Source of the DNA: Shewanella salipaludis
GTDB lineage: Bacteria > Pseudomonadota > Gammaproteobacteria > Enterobacterales > Shewanellaceae
Reading direction: 5' to 3'
DNA length: 64,000 nt
Assembly: GCF_012911865.1 (NCBI RefSeq)
Contig: NZ_JAAXYH010000001.1
Coordinates: 310,001 to 374,000, forward strand
Part shown: positions 15,028-23,757 of the stretch, piece by piece
Layout of the letters: each line of letters opens with the position of its first letter
Position numbering within the stretch: position 1 is the stretch's first letter
Program-made: the position numbers and the translations under genes
Notes under the pieces: generated by a model
What the model saw: the letters and a program-made list of their open reading frames with translations, nothing else
The model's database searches: none
Told to the model about the DNA's origin: nothing

Positions 15028-15507
15028 GGCTCCATCTACCTTCTTATCAGTTGCTGTGACCCATGGATTGCGTCTTGGTGTCGGATAGGGCGACCCATTG
15101 ATGGTCAGTGAGCTGTTTTTGCGAGTTGTCCGTTAGCATAACGTGAATGCCGGCGTTTATTAAAGACAAATGATGTATTTATCCCGGGCCGGGGCGGCAA
15201 ATTTAACTGCCGAAATGCACCATAAAACCCAAGAAAACGGCGTGGTTTTTATGTTTTTGTCATTTTTGTACCAAATCAGGGTGAAAATTTCGACTAAATG
15301 CCGCATTTAGCCGAAAAAACGGTTGAATCCTGGCGGACAATGGGTAACTTTATCACCACGACCAGCCAATTCTGTCTGAATAACCTCAATTTTGGAATGT
15401 TAACTTGACGCCATGTAGCGTCAGGTTGCCACTGTCTTTATGCTATCAGCGTAGATCAACTTGCGACCGACACACACTCGGCGCCTAAATGGAAGAAGAC
15501 CCAGTCA
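15028..15507. other. Divergent intergenic region between aminotransferase and aroA
   Basis: No coding frame is convincing in these 480 bp. The region must hold both divergent promoters. One clear element is an inverted repeat at 15402-15427 (AACTTGACGC, loop CATGTA, GCGTCAGGTT, one wobble pair), about 80 bp upstream of the aroA start. With no T-tract it looks more like an operator or 5' UTR structure than a terminator. No TyrR-type box was recognised. Confidence 0.5.
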
Positions 15508-16788
15508 ATGAAACAGTTACGTCTCGAGCCAATTCAAAGTGTCAACGGGGTGGTAAACATTCCCGGCTCCAAGAGCATCTCCAACCGGGCCTTATTGCTG
15601 GCCACCCTGGCCAAAGGGAAAACGACCCTGACCAATCTGCTCGACTCGGATGATATCCGCCACATGCTGGCATCGTTGAAACAACTGGGTGTCGGCTATC
15701 AGTTGTCCGCTTGCAAGACTGTCTGTGAGGTCGAAGGCCTCGGCGGCCCCTTGTCTGCCACCCAGGCACAGACCCTGTTCCTGGGCAATGCCGGCACCGC
15801 CATGCGTCCCCTGTGCGCCGCCTTGACCCTGGGGCAGGGCGAGTTCACCCTGACGGGCGAGCCGCGCATGGAAGAGCGCCCCATCGGCGATCTGGTCGAT
15901 GCCCTGCGCCAACTGGGTGCCAGGGTCGATTACCTCAAGAACGAGGGCTTTCCGCCACTGACCATCACGGCGACCGGCCTCGACGGCGGCGAGGTCGAGA
16001 TTGCCGGCGATCTGTCCAGCCAGTTTCTGACTGCGTTGCTGATGGTGGCGCCGCTCGCCAAGGGCGCGGTGAATATCAATATCAAGGGTGAGCTGGTGTC
16101 CAAGCCCTATATCGACATCACTATCAAGCTGATGGCGCAATTCGGCGTCGACGTGATCAACCACGACTATGGCCGCTTCGAAATTCCTGCCGGCCAAGCC
16201 TATGTGTCTCCGGGCAAGGTGCTGGTGGAAGGCGATGCCTCGTCGGCGTCTTATTTCCTGGCGGCCGGTGCCATCAAGGGCGGCGAGGTCAAGGTCACAG
16301 GTGTCGGTCGCCTGAGCATCCAGGGGGATGTGAAGTTTGCCGATGTGCTGGCGCAGATGGGCGCCGAGATAGAATGGGGCGACGATTACATCATAGCCCG
16401 CGGCGCACCCTTGACGGCTGTGGACCTGGACATGAACCATATCCCGGATGCCGCCATGACCATCGCCACCGCGGCGCTGTTTGCCACGGGCACCACCCGT
16501 ATCCGCAACATCTATAACTGGCGCATCAAGGAAACCGACCGCCTGGCCGCCATGGCCACCGAGCTGCGCAAGGTCGGCGCCGAGGTCGAGGAAGGGCAGG
16601 ATTATATCTGCATCACTCCGCCTGTCGTGCTCAACACGGCCGAGATAGACACCTACAACGACCATCGCATGGCCATGTGTTTCTCCATGCTGGCCTTCGC
16701 CGCTTGCGGCATCACAATCAATGATCCCGACTGCACCTCCAAGACGTTCCCCGATTACTTCCGCCAGTTTGCCGCCCTGGCGGGTTAG
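15508..16788 (+). CDS. aroA: 3-phosphoshikimate 1-carboxyvinyltransferase (EPSP synthase)
   Basis: Joins shikimate-3-phosphate and phosphoenolpyruvate to make EPSP, the sixth step of the shikimate pathway, in the cytoplasm. The 426-aa protein has the standard length and motifs: [14 protein letters not shown] at about residue 20, [13 protein letters not shown] at about 90 (PEP-binding loop), [13 protein letters not shown] at about 122, and the C-terminal catalytic regions [12 protein letters not shown] and NDHRMAM. A GGAAGA ribosome site precedes the ATG. It is followed 167 bp later by cmk. Confidence 0.98.
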   Translation: MKQLRLEPIQSVNGVVNIPGSKSISNRALLLATLAKGKTTLTNLLDSDDIRHMLASLKQLGVGYQLSACKTVCEVEGLGGPLSATQAQTLFLGNAGTAMRPLCAALTLGQGEFTLTGEPRMEERPIGDLVDALRQLGARVDYLKNEGFPPLTITATGLDGGEVEIAGDLSSQFLTALLMVAPLAKGAVNINIKGELVSKPYIDITIKLMAQFGVDVINHDYGRFEIPAGQAYVSPGKVLVEGDASSASYFLAAGAIKGGEVKVTGVGRLSIQGDVKFADVLAQMGAEIEWGDDYIIARGAPLTAVDLDMNHIPDAAMTIATAALFATGTTRIRNIYNWRIKETDRLAAMATELRKVGAEVEEGQDYICITPPVVLNTAEIDTYNDHRMAMCFSMLAFAACGITINDPDCTSKTFPDYFRQFAALAG

Positions 16789-16811
16789 TCCTCCCACCCC
16801 GTAGGTTAAAA

Positions 16812-16837
16812 ACCGGGCCGCCGGATGGCGGTCCGGT
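16812..16837 (+). terminator. GC-rich hairpin between aroA and cmk
   Basis: ACCGGGCCGCC / GGCGGTCCGGT forms an 11-bp stem with a GGAT loop 24 nt after the aroA stop. There is no T-run directly after it, so it may act as a weak terminator or as an mRNA-stability element. Confidence 0.5.
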
Positions 16838-16955
16838 CGGCTGTGAAAATTTCCACGGATCTTTACTTGCTTGTGATGTACAATACCGCGCGCTCATTTT
16901 CGGTGGCTCCAACAGGGGGACACAGGGAAGATGGTTATTTTTTGCGGAGGAATTT

Positions 16956-17651
16956 ATGTCTGAACGGGCTCCTGTAGTCACAATCGACGGCCCAAGTGGT
17001 GCGGGTAAGGGTACAATCAGTCAGCTATTGGCTCAGCATTTAGGCTGGCAATTGCTCGACAGTGGTGCCATATACCGTGTGCTTGCTCTAGCCGCTATAC
17101 ATCACGATGTTGAGCTGGAAAACGAAGAAGCCATCACCTTGTTGGCGGCACATCTGGATGTGCAATTCTTAACGGGTGACGACAAGGATGCGATCAAGGT
17201 CGTACTCGAAGGCGAAGATGTCACCAGCAGTATTCGTAGCCAGGAGTGCTCCAACGCCGCCTCTAAAGTGGCGGCATTTCCGCGGGTGAGGGAAGCCTTG
17301 CTCAGGCGTCAGCGGGCGTTTCAGACCACCCCGGGTCTGATTGCCGATGGACGGGATATGGGCACAGTGGTTTTCCCCACGGCACCGGCCAAATTATTTT
17401 TAACCGCTTCGGCTGAGGAAAGGGCCCAGAGGCGCTATAATCAGTTGCAGGACAAGGGCTTCGATGTTAACATCGAACGCCTTTTAGCCGAAATTATCGA
17501 ACGTGACGATCGCGATATGAATCGCCCGGTGGCTCCTCTAGTCCCGGCCGAGGATGCGTTGGTCATAGATACCAGCGGTAAAGGCATCACCGAAGTGCTC
17601 GAGTTAGCGCTCAAACACATCGAAACCAAGATATCCGGGATCGGCCAGTAG
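16956..17651 (+). CDS. cmk: Cytidylate kinase
   Basis: Phosphorylates CMP and dCMP with ATP, feeding CTP and dCTP synthesis. The 231-aa protein shows the P-loop [20 protein letters not shown] at the N-terminus, [12 protein letters not shown] (CMP binding), the family-specific insertion, [14 protein letters not shown] and [22 protein letters not shown] lies 6 nt before the ATG. It lies upstream of rpsA, the usual cmk-rpsA-ihfB order. Confidence 0.97.
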   Translation: MSERAPVVTIDGPSGAGKGTISQLLAQHLGWQLLDSGAIYRVLALAAIHHDVELENEEAITLLAAHLDVQFLTGDDKDAIKVVLEGEDVTSSIRSQECSNAASKVAAFPRVREALLRRQRAFQTTPGLIADGRDMGTVVFPTAPAKLFLTASAEERAQRRYNQLQDKGFDVNIERLLAEIIERDDRDMNRPVAPLVPAEDALVIDTSGKGITEVLELALKHIETKISGIGQ

Positions 17652-17752
17652 GCCGGTTTATCGGGTGGTATTCGTATTAAGGATGATACGGATAATTTGA
17701 CTGACTCCACGTTCAGGATGAACAGTGGTTTATTAAAGAAAGTAACCTAAAC

Positions 17753-19420
17753 ATGACTGAATCTTTTGCTGATCTATTTGAACAATCCCTTCAAACTCTG
17801 GAGTTCCGTCCAGGTTCTATCGTTCGTGGTACTGTTGTTGCCATCGAAAACGGTATGGTACTGGTTGACGCTGGTCTGAAGTCTGAAAGCCCAATCCCTG
17901 CTGAACAGTTCAAAAACGCTCAAGGCGTTTTGGAAATTGCAGTTGGCGACGAAGTTGACGTAGCCCTCGACTCTGTTGAAGACGGCTTCGGTGAGACTCA
18001 ACTGTCTCGCGAAAAAGCGAAACGTCATGAAGCTTGGATCGTTCTGGAAAAAGCGTACGAAGATGCTGAAACTGTAATCGGTATCATCAATGGTAAAGTT
18101 AAAGGCGGTTTCACTGTTGAATTAAACGGTATCCGTGCCTTCTTGCCAGGTTCTCTGGTTGATGTGCGCCCAGTTCGCGACACCGCTCACTTAGAGTACA
18201 AAGAATTAGAATTCAAAGTTATCAAGCTGGACCAGAAGCGCAACAACGTTGTGGTTTCTCGTCGTGCTGTTATCGAGTCTGAAAGCAGCGCTGAGCGTGA
18301 TGCACTGCTCGAAAATCTGCAAGAAGGCCAAGCAGTTAAGGGTATCGTTAAGAACCTGACTGACTACGGTGCATTCGTAGATTTAGGTGGTGTTGACGGT
18401 CTGCTGCATATCACAGATATGGCGTGGAAGCGTGTTAAGCACCCATCTGAAATCGTCAATGTTGGTGACGAAATCAACGTTAAAGTACTGAAGTACGATC
18501 GTGAGCGCACTCGTGTGTCTCTGGGTCTGAAACAACTTGGCGAAGATCCATGGTTGGAAATCAGCAAGCGCTACCCAGAAAACACACGTTTGACTGGTCG
18601 CGTTACTAACCTGACTGATTACGGTTGCTTCGTCGAAATCGAAGAAGGCGTTGAAGGTCTGGTTCACGTTTCTGAAATGGATTGGACTAACAAGAACATT
18701 CACCCATCTAAAGTGGTTAACTTAGGTGATGAAGTTGAAGTTCTGGTTCTGGACATAGACGAAGAGCGTCGTCGTATTTCTCTGGGTCTGAAGCAATGCA
18801 AGACCAACCCATGGGATGATTTCGCAACTCGTTACAACAAAGGTGACAAAGTCTCCGGTAAGATCAAGTCAATCACTGACTTCGGTATCTTCATCGGTCT
18901 GGACGGCGGCATCGATGGTCTGGTTCACCTGTCTGACATTTCTTGGAACGGTACCGGCGAAGACGCTGTTAGCGAATACAAGAAAGGCGACGAAATCCAC
19001 GCCGTGGTTCTGTCTGTTGACCCAGAGCGTGAGCGCATCAGCTTAGGTGTTAAGCAAACTGAAGACGATCCATTCAACGCTTACCTGGCCGACAAGAAGA
19101 AAGGTACCATCGTAAACGGTACTGTTTCTGCTGTTGATGCCAAAGGTGTGACTGTTGAACTGGCCGACACTGTTGAAGGTTACATCCGTGTAGCCGACAT
19201 TTCACGTGAGCGTATCGAAGATGCATCTACCGTCTACAATGTAGGTGATGCGATCGAAGCCAAGTTCATGGGTGTTGATCGTAAGAACCGCTCTATCAGC
19301 CTGTCAATCAAAGCGAAAGACGAAGCTGAAGAGAAAGAAGTAATGGCGACTCTGAACAAACAAGACGATGCCGTTATCAGCAATGCAATGGCTGAAGCGT
19401 TTAAAGCAGCCCGTAAATAA
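17753..19420 (+). CDS. rpsA: 30S ribosomal protein S1
   Basis: The 555-aa protein has the full six S1 (OB-fold) repeats of gammaproteobacterial S1, each about 70-85 residues. Repeats 3-6 begin with patterns such as [20 protein letters not shown] and end with [14 protein letters not shown]1 binds mRNA upstream of start codons on the 30S subunit and helps unfold structured messages. Codon use is strongly biased (CGT, GGT, CTG), as expected for a highly expressed gene. The 101-bp gap after cmk probably holds a promoter and the leader used for S1 autoregulation. Confidence 0.98.
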   Translation: MTESFADLFEQSLQTLEFRPGSIVRGTVVAIENGMVLVDAGLKSESPIPAEQFKNAQGVLEIAVGDEVDVALDSVEDGFGETQLSREKAKRHEAWIVLEKAYEDAETVIGIINGKVKGGFTVELNGIRAFLPGSLVDVRPVRDTAHLEYKELEFKVIKLDQKRNNVVVSRRAVIESESSAERDALLENLQEGQAVKGIVKNLTDYGAFVDLGGVDGLLHITDMAWKRVKHPSEIVNVGDEINVKVLKYDRERTRVSLGLKQLGEDPWLEISKRYPENTRLTGRVTNLTDYGCFVEIEEGVEGLVHVSEMDWTNKNIHPSKVVNLGDEVEVLVLDIDEERRRISLGLKQCKTNPWDDFATRYNKGDKVSGKIKSITDFGIFIGLDGGIDGLVHLSDISWNGTGEDAVSEYKKGDEIHAVVLSVDPERERISLGVKQTEDDPFNAYLADKKKGTIVNGTVSAVDAKGVTVELADTVEGYIRVADISRERIEDASTVYNVGDAIEAKFMGVDRKNRSISLSIKAKDEAEEKEVMATLNKQDDAVISNAMAEAFKAARK

Positions 19421-19421
19421 T

Positions 19422-19460
19422 CGCCTGTCGTGTGGGGAGAGACTTCTCCCCATTTAGGCG
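19422..19460 (+). other. Structured rpsA-ihfB intergenic hairpin
   Basis: An inner 8-bp perfect stem TGGGGAGA / TCTCCCCA (loop GACT) is nested in an outer stem CGCCT / AGGCG, starting 2 nt after the rpsA stop. No T-run follows. It could be an mRNA-stabilising or partial-termination element that lets ihfB be expressed below rpsA. Confidence 0.6.
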
Positions 19461-19494
19461 ACTGTGTTTGGCTTGATAATAGGGGATAGCTAGG

Positions 19495-19782
19495 ATGACT
19501 AAATCCGAACTGATCGAAAAACTCGCCACCAGGCAGTCGCAACTGTCGGCGAAAGAGGTTGAAGGGGCCATCAAAGAGATGTTGGAGCAAATGGCGACGA
19601 CATTGGAAGGCGGAGATCGTATCGAGATCCGTGGCTTTGGTAGCTTCTCGCTTCATTATCGTGCACCTCGTACCGGCCGCAATCCCAAGACAGGTACCTC
19701 TGTCGAATTGGATGGCAAGTATGTCCCGCACTTTAAGCCAGGCAAAGAACTGCGCGAACGGGTTGATGCTGTTAATCAGTGA
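19495..19782 (+). CDS. ihfB: Integration host factor subunit beta
   Basis: A 95-aa HU/IHF DNA-bending protein, partner of Ihf[12 protein letters not shown] starts the dimerisation helices. [20 protein letters not shown] and TGRNPKTG (DNA-minor-groove arm with the intercalating Pro) identify the beta subunit. IHF bends DNA at recombination sites and promoters. Its place 74 bp after rpsA and a terminator immediately after it agree with the usual operon end. Confidence 0.97.
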   Translation: MTKSELIEKLATRQSQLSAKEVEGAIKEMLEQMATTLEGGDRIEIRGFGSFSLHYRAPRTGRNPKTGTSVELDGKYVPHFKPGKELRERVDAVNQ

Positions 19783-19793
19783 TTAATGCCAAT

Positions 19794-19822
19794 AAAAAAA
19801 GCCTCCGTCAGGGGGCTTTTTT
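19794..19822 (+). terminator. Rho-independent terminator after ihfB
   Basis: A7 followed by GCCTCC, loop GTCA, GGGGGC and T6 gives an AT-extended stem with a T-tract, 11 nt after the ihfB stop. Confidence 0.93.
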
Positions 19823-19904
19823 GTGCCTATTGAAAGGCAAAGCTGGTCAGCTCAGTAAATTTCTTGGATAATCATCGTATTGAAACGCGTGTAGGGAGTG
19901 TGGC

Positions 19905-20180
19905 GTGAAATCATTTGTCGCAACTGTGTTGGTGGCCTTGTTATTCTTTCTGGCATTGATCTTCGGCGCCCGCAACGAGCAGCTGGTGACCATCAGTTAC
20001 TTTGTCGCTCAGGGAGAGTACAGATTACCCGTGGTGCTCGCCTGTGTCTTCCTGGCCGGCTTCGCCATCAGTTGGTTATTCGCCTTCTATTACATCACCC
20101 GCATGAAGCTGGCATTGAGGGCCGCCAGGAAAAGAATCCAAGTCTTAGAGGCTAAGGATCCCAAGGACACGGCAGCTTAA
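19905..20180 (+). CDS. lapA: Lipopolysaccharide assembly protein A
   Basis: A 91-aa inner-membrane protein with two hydrophobic segments (about residues 3-20 and 43-63) and a basic, charged cytoplasmic tail, matching LapA (YciS). GTG start with GGGAG 6 nt upstream. LapA works with LapB in the LPS assembly and LpxC-stability pathway. It is separated from lapB by a single base, so translation is probably coupled. Confidence 0.9.
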   Translation: MKSFVATVLVALLFFLALIFGARNEQLVTISYFVAQGEYRLPVVLACVFLAGFAISWLFAFYYITRMKLALRAARKRIQVLEAKDPKDTAA

Positions 20181-20181
20181 T

Positions 20182-21342
20182 ATGCTAGAGATCCTCTTTC
20201 TGTTGTTACCCATAGCCGCCGGATATGGCTGGTATATGGGGCGACGGAGCATAAGACAGAATCAGACCAATCAGCGTAAAAAGCTCAGCCGGGATTATTT
20301 CACCGGTCTGAATTTCCTTCTGTCCAACGAATCGGACAAGGCCGTCGACCTCTTCATCAGCATGTTGGATGTCGACGACGAGACCATAGACACACACCTT
20401 GCCCTCGGCTCGCTGTTCCGTAAGCGTGGCGAGGTCGACCGCTCCATCCGGATCCACCAAAACCTGATCGCCAGACCCAGCCTGACCAACGATCAGCGCG
20501 ATGTCGCCATGATGGAGCTGGGCAAAGATTACCTGGCCGCCGGTTTCTACGACAGGGCCGAGGAAATCTTTCTCAACCTGGTCAGCCAGGAAGATCACAG
20601 CGAAGAATCCGAGACCCAACTCATCGCCATCTACCAGGTCACCAAGGAATGGCAGAAGGCGATAGACATCACCAAGCGGCTGAGCCGCAAGCGGCAACAG
20701 ACCCTCAAGCCCATCACGGCGCATTTCTACTGCCAGCTGGCCGATGAGGCGACGGATAAGGCCGACAAGCTGAAGAAGCTGCAACTGGCGCTGAAACAGG
20801 ATGCCGCCTGTGGCCGGGCCCTGTTGTCCCTGGCCAAGGCGTGCCTGGAGAGCCAAGACTACACCCAGTGCAAGCAGATGCTGCAGGCGCTCAAGAGTGC
20901 CGACATAGATCTGTTCGGCGACGCCTTGGCCACGGCCAAACAGGTCTACCGTGACACTCAGGATGACGAAGGTTATCAGGAGTTATTGGCCGCTGCCATG
21001 GTTGCCGGCGCCGGCGCTTCTGTGGTGGTGGCATTGGCGCAGCACCTGATCGCCAAGGGCGAGCCCAAGGCCGCCGAGACCCTGGTGCTGGACTCTCTCT
21101 ACCGTCACCCGACCATGAAGGGGTTTCAGCACCTGATGCAGATGCACCTGCGTCAGGCGGAAGATGGCCAGGCCAAGCAAAGTTTGACTATGCTTGAACA
21201 CTTGGTCGAGCAACAGATCAAGTACCGTCCTGGTTATCGCTGTAAGGAGTGTGGTTTCCCATCCCATGCGCTTTACTGGCATTGTCCTTCCTGCAAGAAC
21301 TGGGGCAGTATCAAGCGAATACGTGGACTCGATGGTGAATAG
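20182..21342 (+). CDS. lapB: Lipopolysaccharide assembly protein B (TPR and rubredoxin-type zinc protein)
   Basis: The 386-aa protein starts with a membrane anchor (about residues 1-17) and continues with a series of TPR helices (about 35-340). It ends in a rubredoxin-like metal site, CKECG ... CPSCK (about 353-373). This is the LapB/YciM architecture. LapB acts with FtsH and YejM/PbgA to set LpxC levels and so LPS synthesis. pyrF follows 55 bp later, as in many enterics and Shewanella. Confidence 0.95.
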   Translation: MLEILFLLLPIAAGYGWYMGRRSIRQNQTNQRKKLSRDYFTGLNFLLSNESDKAVDLFISMLDVDDETIDTHLALGSLFRKRGEVDRSIRIHQNLIARPSLTNDQRDVAMMELGKDYLAAGFYDRAEEIFLNLVSQEDHSEESETQLIAIYQVTKEWQKAIDITKRLSRKRQQTLKPITAHFYCQLADEATDKADKLKKLQLALKQDAACGRALLSLAKACLESQDYTQCKQMLQALKSADIDLFGDALATAKQVYRDTQDDEGYQELLAAAMVAGAGASVVVALAQHLIAKGEPKAAETLVLDSLYRHPTMKGFQHLMQMHLRQAEDGQAKQSLTMLEHLVEQQIKYRPGYRCKECGFPSHALYWHCPSCKNWGSIKRIRGLDGE

Positions 21343-21397
21343 CGCAAGACATGCCTGCAATTAACGACAACATACAAGATATCCCGCTGGAGACAAG

Positions 21398-22105
21398 ATG
21401 ATAGACAAGACGACAGACAAGCCCATTCTGGTAGCCCTGGATTATGATGATAAGGCGGCCGCCTTGCAGTTGTGTGACAAGTTGGACCCTGCCATGTGTC
21501 GTCTCAAGGTTGGCAAGGAAATGTTCACCCTGTTTGGGCCGCAATTGGTCAGAGACATTCATGACAGGGGCTTCGACTTGTTCCTGGATCTCAAGTTTCA
21601 TGACATTCCCAATACCGTCGCCAAGGCGGTAGCGGCCGCGGCCGAGCTTGGCGTCTGGATGACCAATGTCCATGCCAGCGGCGGCCTGGCCATGATGCAG
21701 GCGGCCAAGGCCGCCTTGGCACCTTACGGCAAAGACGCGCCATTGCTGATCGCCGTCACTGTGCTGACCTCCATGAGCGATGCCGATCTCAAGCTTATCG
21801 GCATCGAAGTGCCGGCCGCGGAGCAGGTACTGAGACTGGCGGGTTTGACCCAGCAGGCCGGGCTCGACGGCGTGGTGTGCTCGGCGCAGGAAGCGAGCTT
21901 GCTGAAATCCCGGTTTGGCCGTGAGTTCAAGCTCGTCACCCCGGGGATCCGTCCCGTGGGCAGCGAGGTGGGTGATCAGCATAGGGTGATGACGCCGCCA
22001 CAGGCCATAGCGGCAGGCTCGGATTATCTGGTCATAGGCAGGCCCATCACCAAGGCAGCCGATCCACTGGCGGCATTGAATGCCATACATAGATCATTGA
22101 GTTAG
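21398..22105 (+). CDS. pyrF: Orotidine 5'-phosphate decarboxylase
   Basis: Decarboxylates OMP to UMP, the last step of de novo pyrimidine synthesis. The 235-aa TIM barrel shows [10 protein letters not shown] at the start, the catalytic charged network [10 protein letters not shown] near residue 66 (Asp/Lys/Asp), VTVLTSM, VCSAQEA, and the phosphate site VTPGIRP ... [14 protein letters not shown] precedes the ATG by 6 nt. Confidence 0.97.
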   Translation: MIDKTTDKPILVALDYDDKAAALQLCDKLDPAMCRLKVGKEMFTLFGPQLVRDIHDRGFDLFLDLKFHDIPNTVAKAVAAAAELGVWMTNVHASGGLAMMQAAKAALAPYGKDAPLLIAVTVLTSMSDADLKLIGIEVPAAEQVLRLAGLTQQAGLDGVVCSAQEASLLKSRFGREFKLVTPGIRPVGSEVGDQHRVMTPPQAIAAGSDYLVIGRPITKAADPLAALNAIHRSLS

Positions 22106-22180
22106 GCAGCCGCTGTCGGTCAGGGCATTGGGCCGCTAGACTCATAGCTGGCGGTAGGGACAAGGGACAAGGAGACTGAG

Positions 22181-22984
22181 ATGTTTGATTACCAAGGTAA
22201 GAAAGTTGTCGTCATAGGCGGCACCAGCGGCATCAACCTCGCCATCGCATTGGCCTTCGCCGGGGCCGGCGCCAGCGTCGCCGTGGCCAGTCGCAGCCAG
22301 ACCAAGGTCGATGCCGCCTTAGCCCAGTTGCAACTGGCGAATCCGAACGGTCACCATCTCGGGGTCAGTTTGGATGTGCGCGATCTCGAGGGCCTCAAGG
22401 CCGGCTTTGCCGACATAGCCGCGGCCTTCGGCCACATAGACGTGCTCGTCAGCGGCGCCGCCGGCAACTTTCCCGCGAGCGCGGCCAACCTGTCGGAGAA
22501 TGGCTTCAAGTCTGTGATGGACATAGACTTGCTCGGCAGTTTCCAGGTGCTCAAGCAGGCCTATCCCCTACTCAGGCGGCCCAAGGGCTGCATAATACAG
22601 ATCTCGGCGCCCCAGGCTTTCATCGCCATGCCGATGCAGGTCCATGTGTGTGCCGCCAAGGCCGGGGTCGACATGCTGACCCGCACCCTGGCGATGGAGT
22701 GGGGCGCCGAAGGCTTGCGCATCAACTCCATAGTGCCTGGCCCCATTGCCGGGACCGAAGGTTTCAATCGCCTGGCGCCGGGTGAGAAATTGCAAGCTCA
22801 GGTGGCCCAGAGCGTGCCGCTCAAACGCAACGGCACAGGGGATGATATAGCCAATGCGGCGCTGTTTCTGGCATCGGATCTGGCGAGCTATATCACGGGG
22901 GCTGTGGTGCCGGTCGACGGCGGCTGGTCTTTGGGTGGCGCCAGCAGTGCCATGGCGGCATTGGGGGCTTTGGCGGCCAAATAA
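22181..22984 (+). CDS. SDR oxidoreductase, 2,4-dienoyl-CoA reductase-like
   Basis: A 267-aa Rossmann enzyme with the nucleotide motif GGTSGINLAIA and SGAAGNFPASAANLS in the position of NAG. The usual YxxxK is replaced: QVHVCAAKAGVDMLTRTLAMEWG lacks the Tyr but keeps the Lys. That layout, with PGPIAGTEGFNRL and ASYITGAVVPVDGGW, resembles peroxisomal-type 2,4-dienoyl-CoA reductases (DECR2), which are known to lack the catalytic Tyr. The likely role is NADPH-dependent reduction of dienoyl-CoA in unsaturated fatty-acid oxidation, which would fit the acyl-CoA dehydrogenase gene nearby. The exact substrate is inferred. Confidence 0.75.
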   Translation: MFDYQGKKVVVIGGTSGINLAIALAFAGAGASVAVASRSQTKVDAALAQLQLANPNGHHLGVSLDVRDLEGLKAGFADIAAAFGHIDVLVSGAAGNFPASAANLSENGFKSVMDIDLLGSFQVLKQAYPLLRRPKGCIIQISAPQAFIAMPMQVHVCAAKAGVDMLTRTLAMEWGAEGLRINSIVPGPIAGTEGFNRLAPGEKLQAQVAQSVPLKRNGTGDDIANAALFLASDLASYITGAVVPVDGGWSLGGASSAMAALGALAAK

Positions 22985-23040
22985 CTGTGATAAAATAGCG
23001 CACAGCGGACACAAATAGTTTATTGAGATAGGTAATAAAG

Positions 23041-23586
23041 ATGGCCAATGCATTACAGGAACAGCTGCTCAAGGCTGGGCTGGCGAGTAAACAGAAAGCA
23101 CGGGACGTGAAGACCCAGAAACGCCGTGACAAGAAATCCAAGGTCGACGATGGCTCGGCGGCATTGAAGCAGGAAATTGCCGCCCGTAAGCAGCAGCAGG
23201 CCGAGAAAGATAAGGCGCTCAACGAACAACGTTTCCGCGAGGCGAGCGAGAAGGGCCAGGTGCGGGGACTCATCACAGAATTCACCAAGTTTGCCATCAA
23301 GCTCCCCAGTCATGCCGAGGTCAAGTTCAACTATACCCTGGAGAATAAGATTTACTCCGTCTATCTGGATGACAAGTTGCAAGGCGAATTGCTCAAGGGG
23401 CAGCTGGGCATAGTCAGGTATGAAGACAAGAGCTACCTGGTGCCCCATAAATTGGCGGAGCGGGTTAAGCTGTTGGTACCTCAGTGGTGCGGTTATCTCT
23501 GGACCCAGGAGGATAACAGTCAGGCCCAAGTGGTCGAAGATGATCCCTATGCAGATTATGCCATTCCTGACGATCTCATGTGGTAA
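23041..23586 (+). CDS. DUF2058 (YaiL-like) protein
   Basis: The 181-aa cytoplasmic protein is highly charged. MANALQEQLLKAGL is followed by a Lys/Arg-rich coiled-coil-like stretch (about residues 15-75). A compact C-terminal domain follows (LPSHAEVKFNYTLENKIYSV and YLVPHKLAERV), and the protein ends with PDDLMW. This matches the DUF2058/YaiL family, described as nucleoprotein- or polynucleotide-associated but without a proven role. A terminator follows. Confidence 0.9.
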   Translation: MANALQEQLLKAGLASKQKARDVKTQKRRDKKSKVDDGSAALKQEIAARKQQQAEKDKALNEQRFREASEKGQVRGLITEFTKFAIKLPSHAEVKFNYTLENKIYSVYLDDKLQGELLKGQLGIVRYEDKSYLVPHKLAERVKLLVPQWCGYLWTQEDNSQAQVVEDDPYADYAIPDDLMW

Positions 23587-23629
23587 GACGCCGCCTCATA
23601 TGAGGCTGATGCAGTAAGTGTGTCTCTCG

Positions 23630-23660
23630 AGCCCCGGGTATTCCCCGGGGCTTTTCTTTT
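23630..23660 (+). terminator. Rho-independent terminator after the DUF2058 gene
   Basis: AGCCCCGGG, a short ATT-containing loop, CCCGGGGCT and then TTTTCTTTT. Confidence 0.92.
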
Positions 23661-23757
23661 AGCGCGGCTCATTCTGTGCGGCTTGCCGGATTGCGTTATG
23701 GACTGAACTGGTATAAATTAAAACAACTGTTTAAATCTCCCGTTTGAGAGCCGAAGG

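Noticed and set aside
15592..16797. 401-codon minus-strand open frame opposite aroA
   Set aside because: Antisense of aroA with His/Gly/Gln-rich low-information sequence; no family and no ribosome site.
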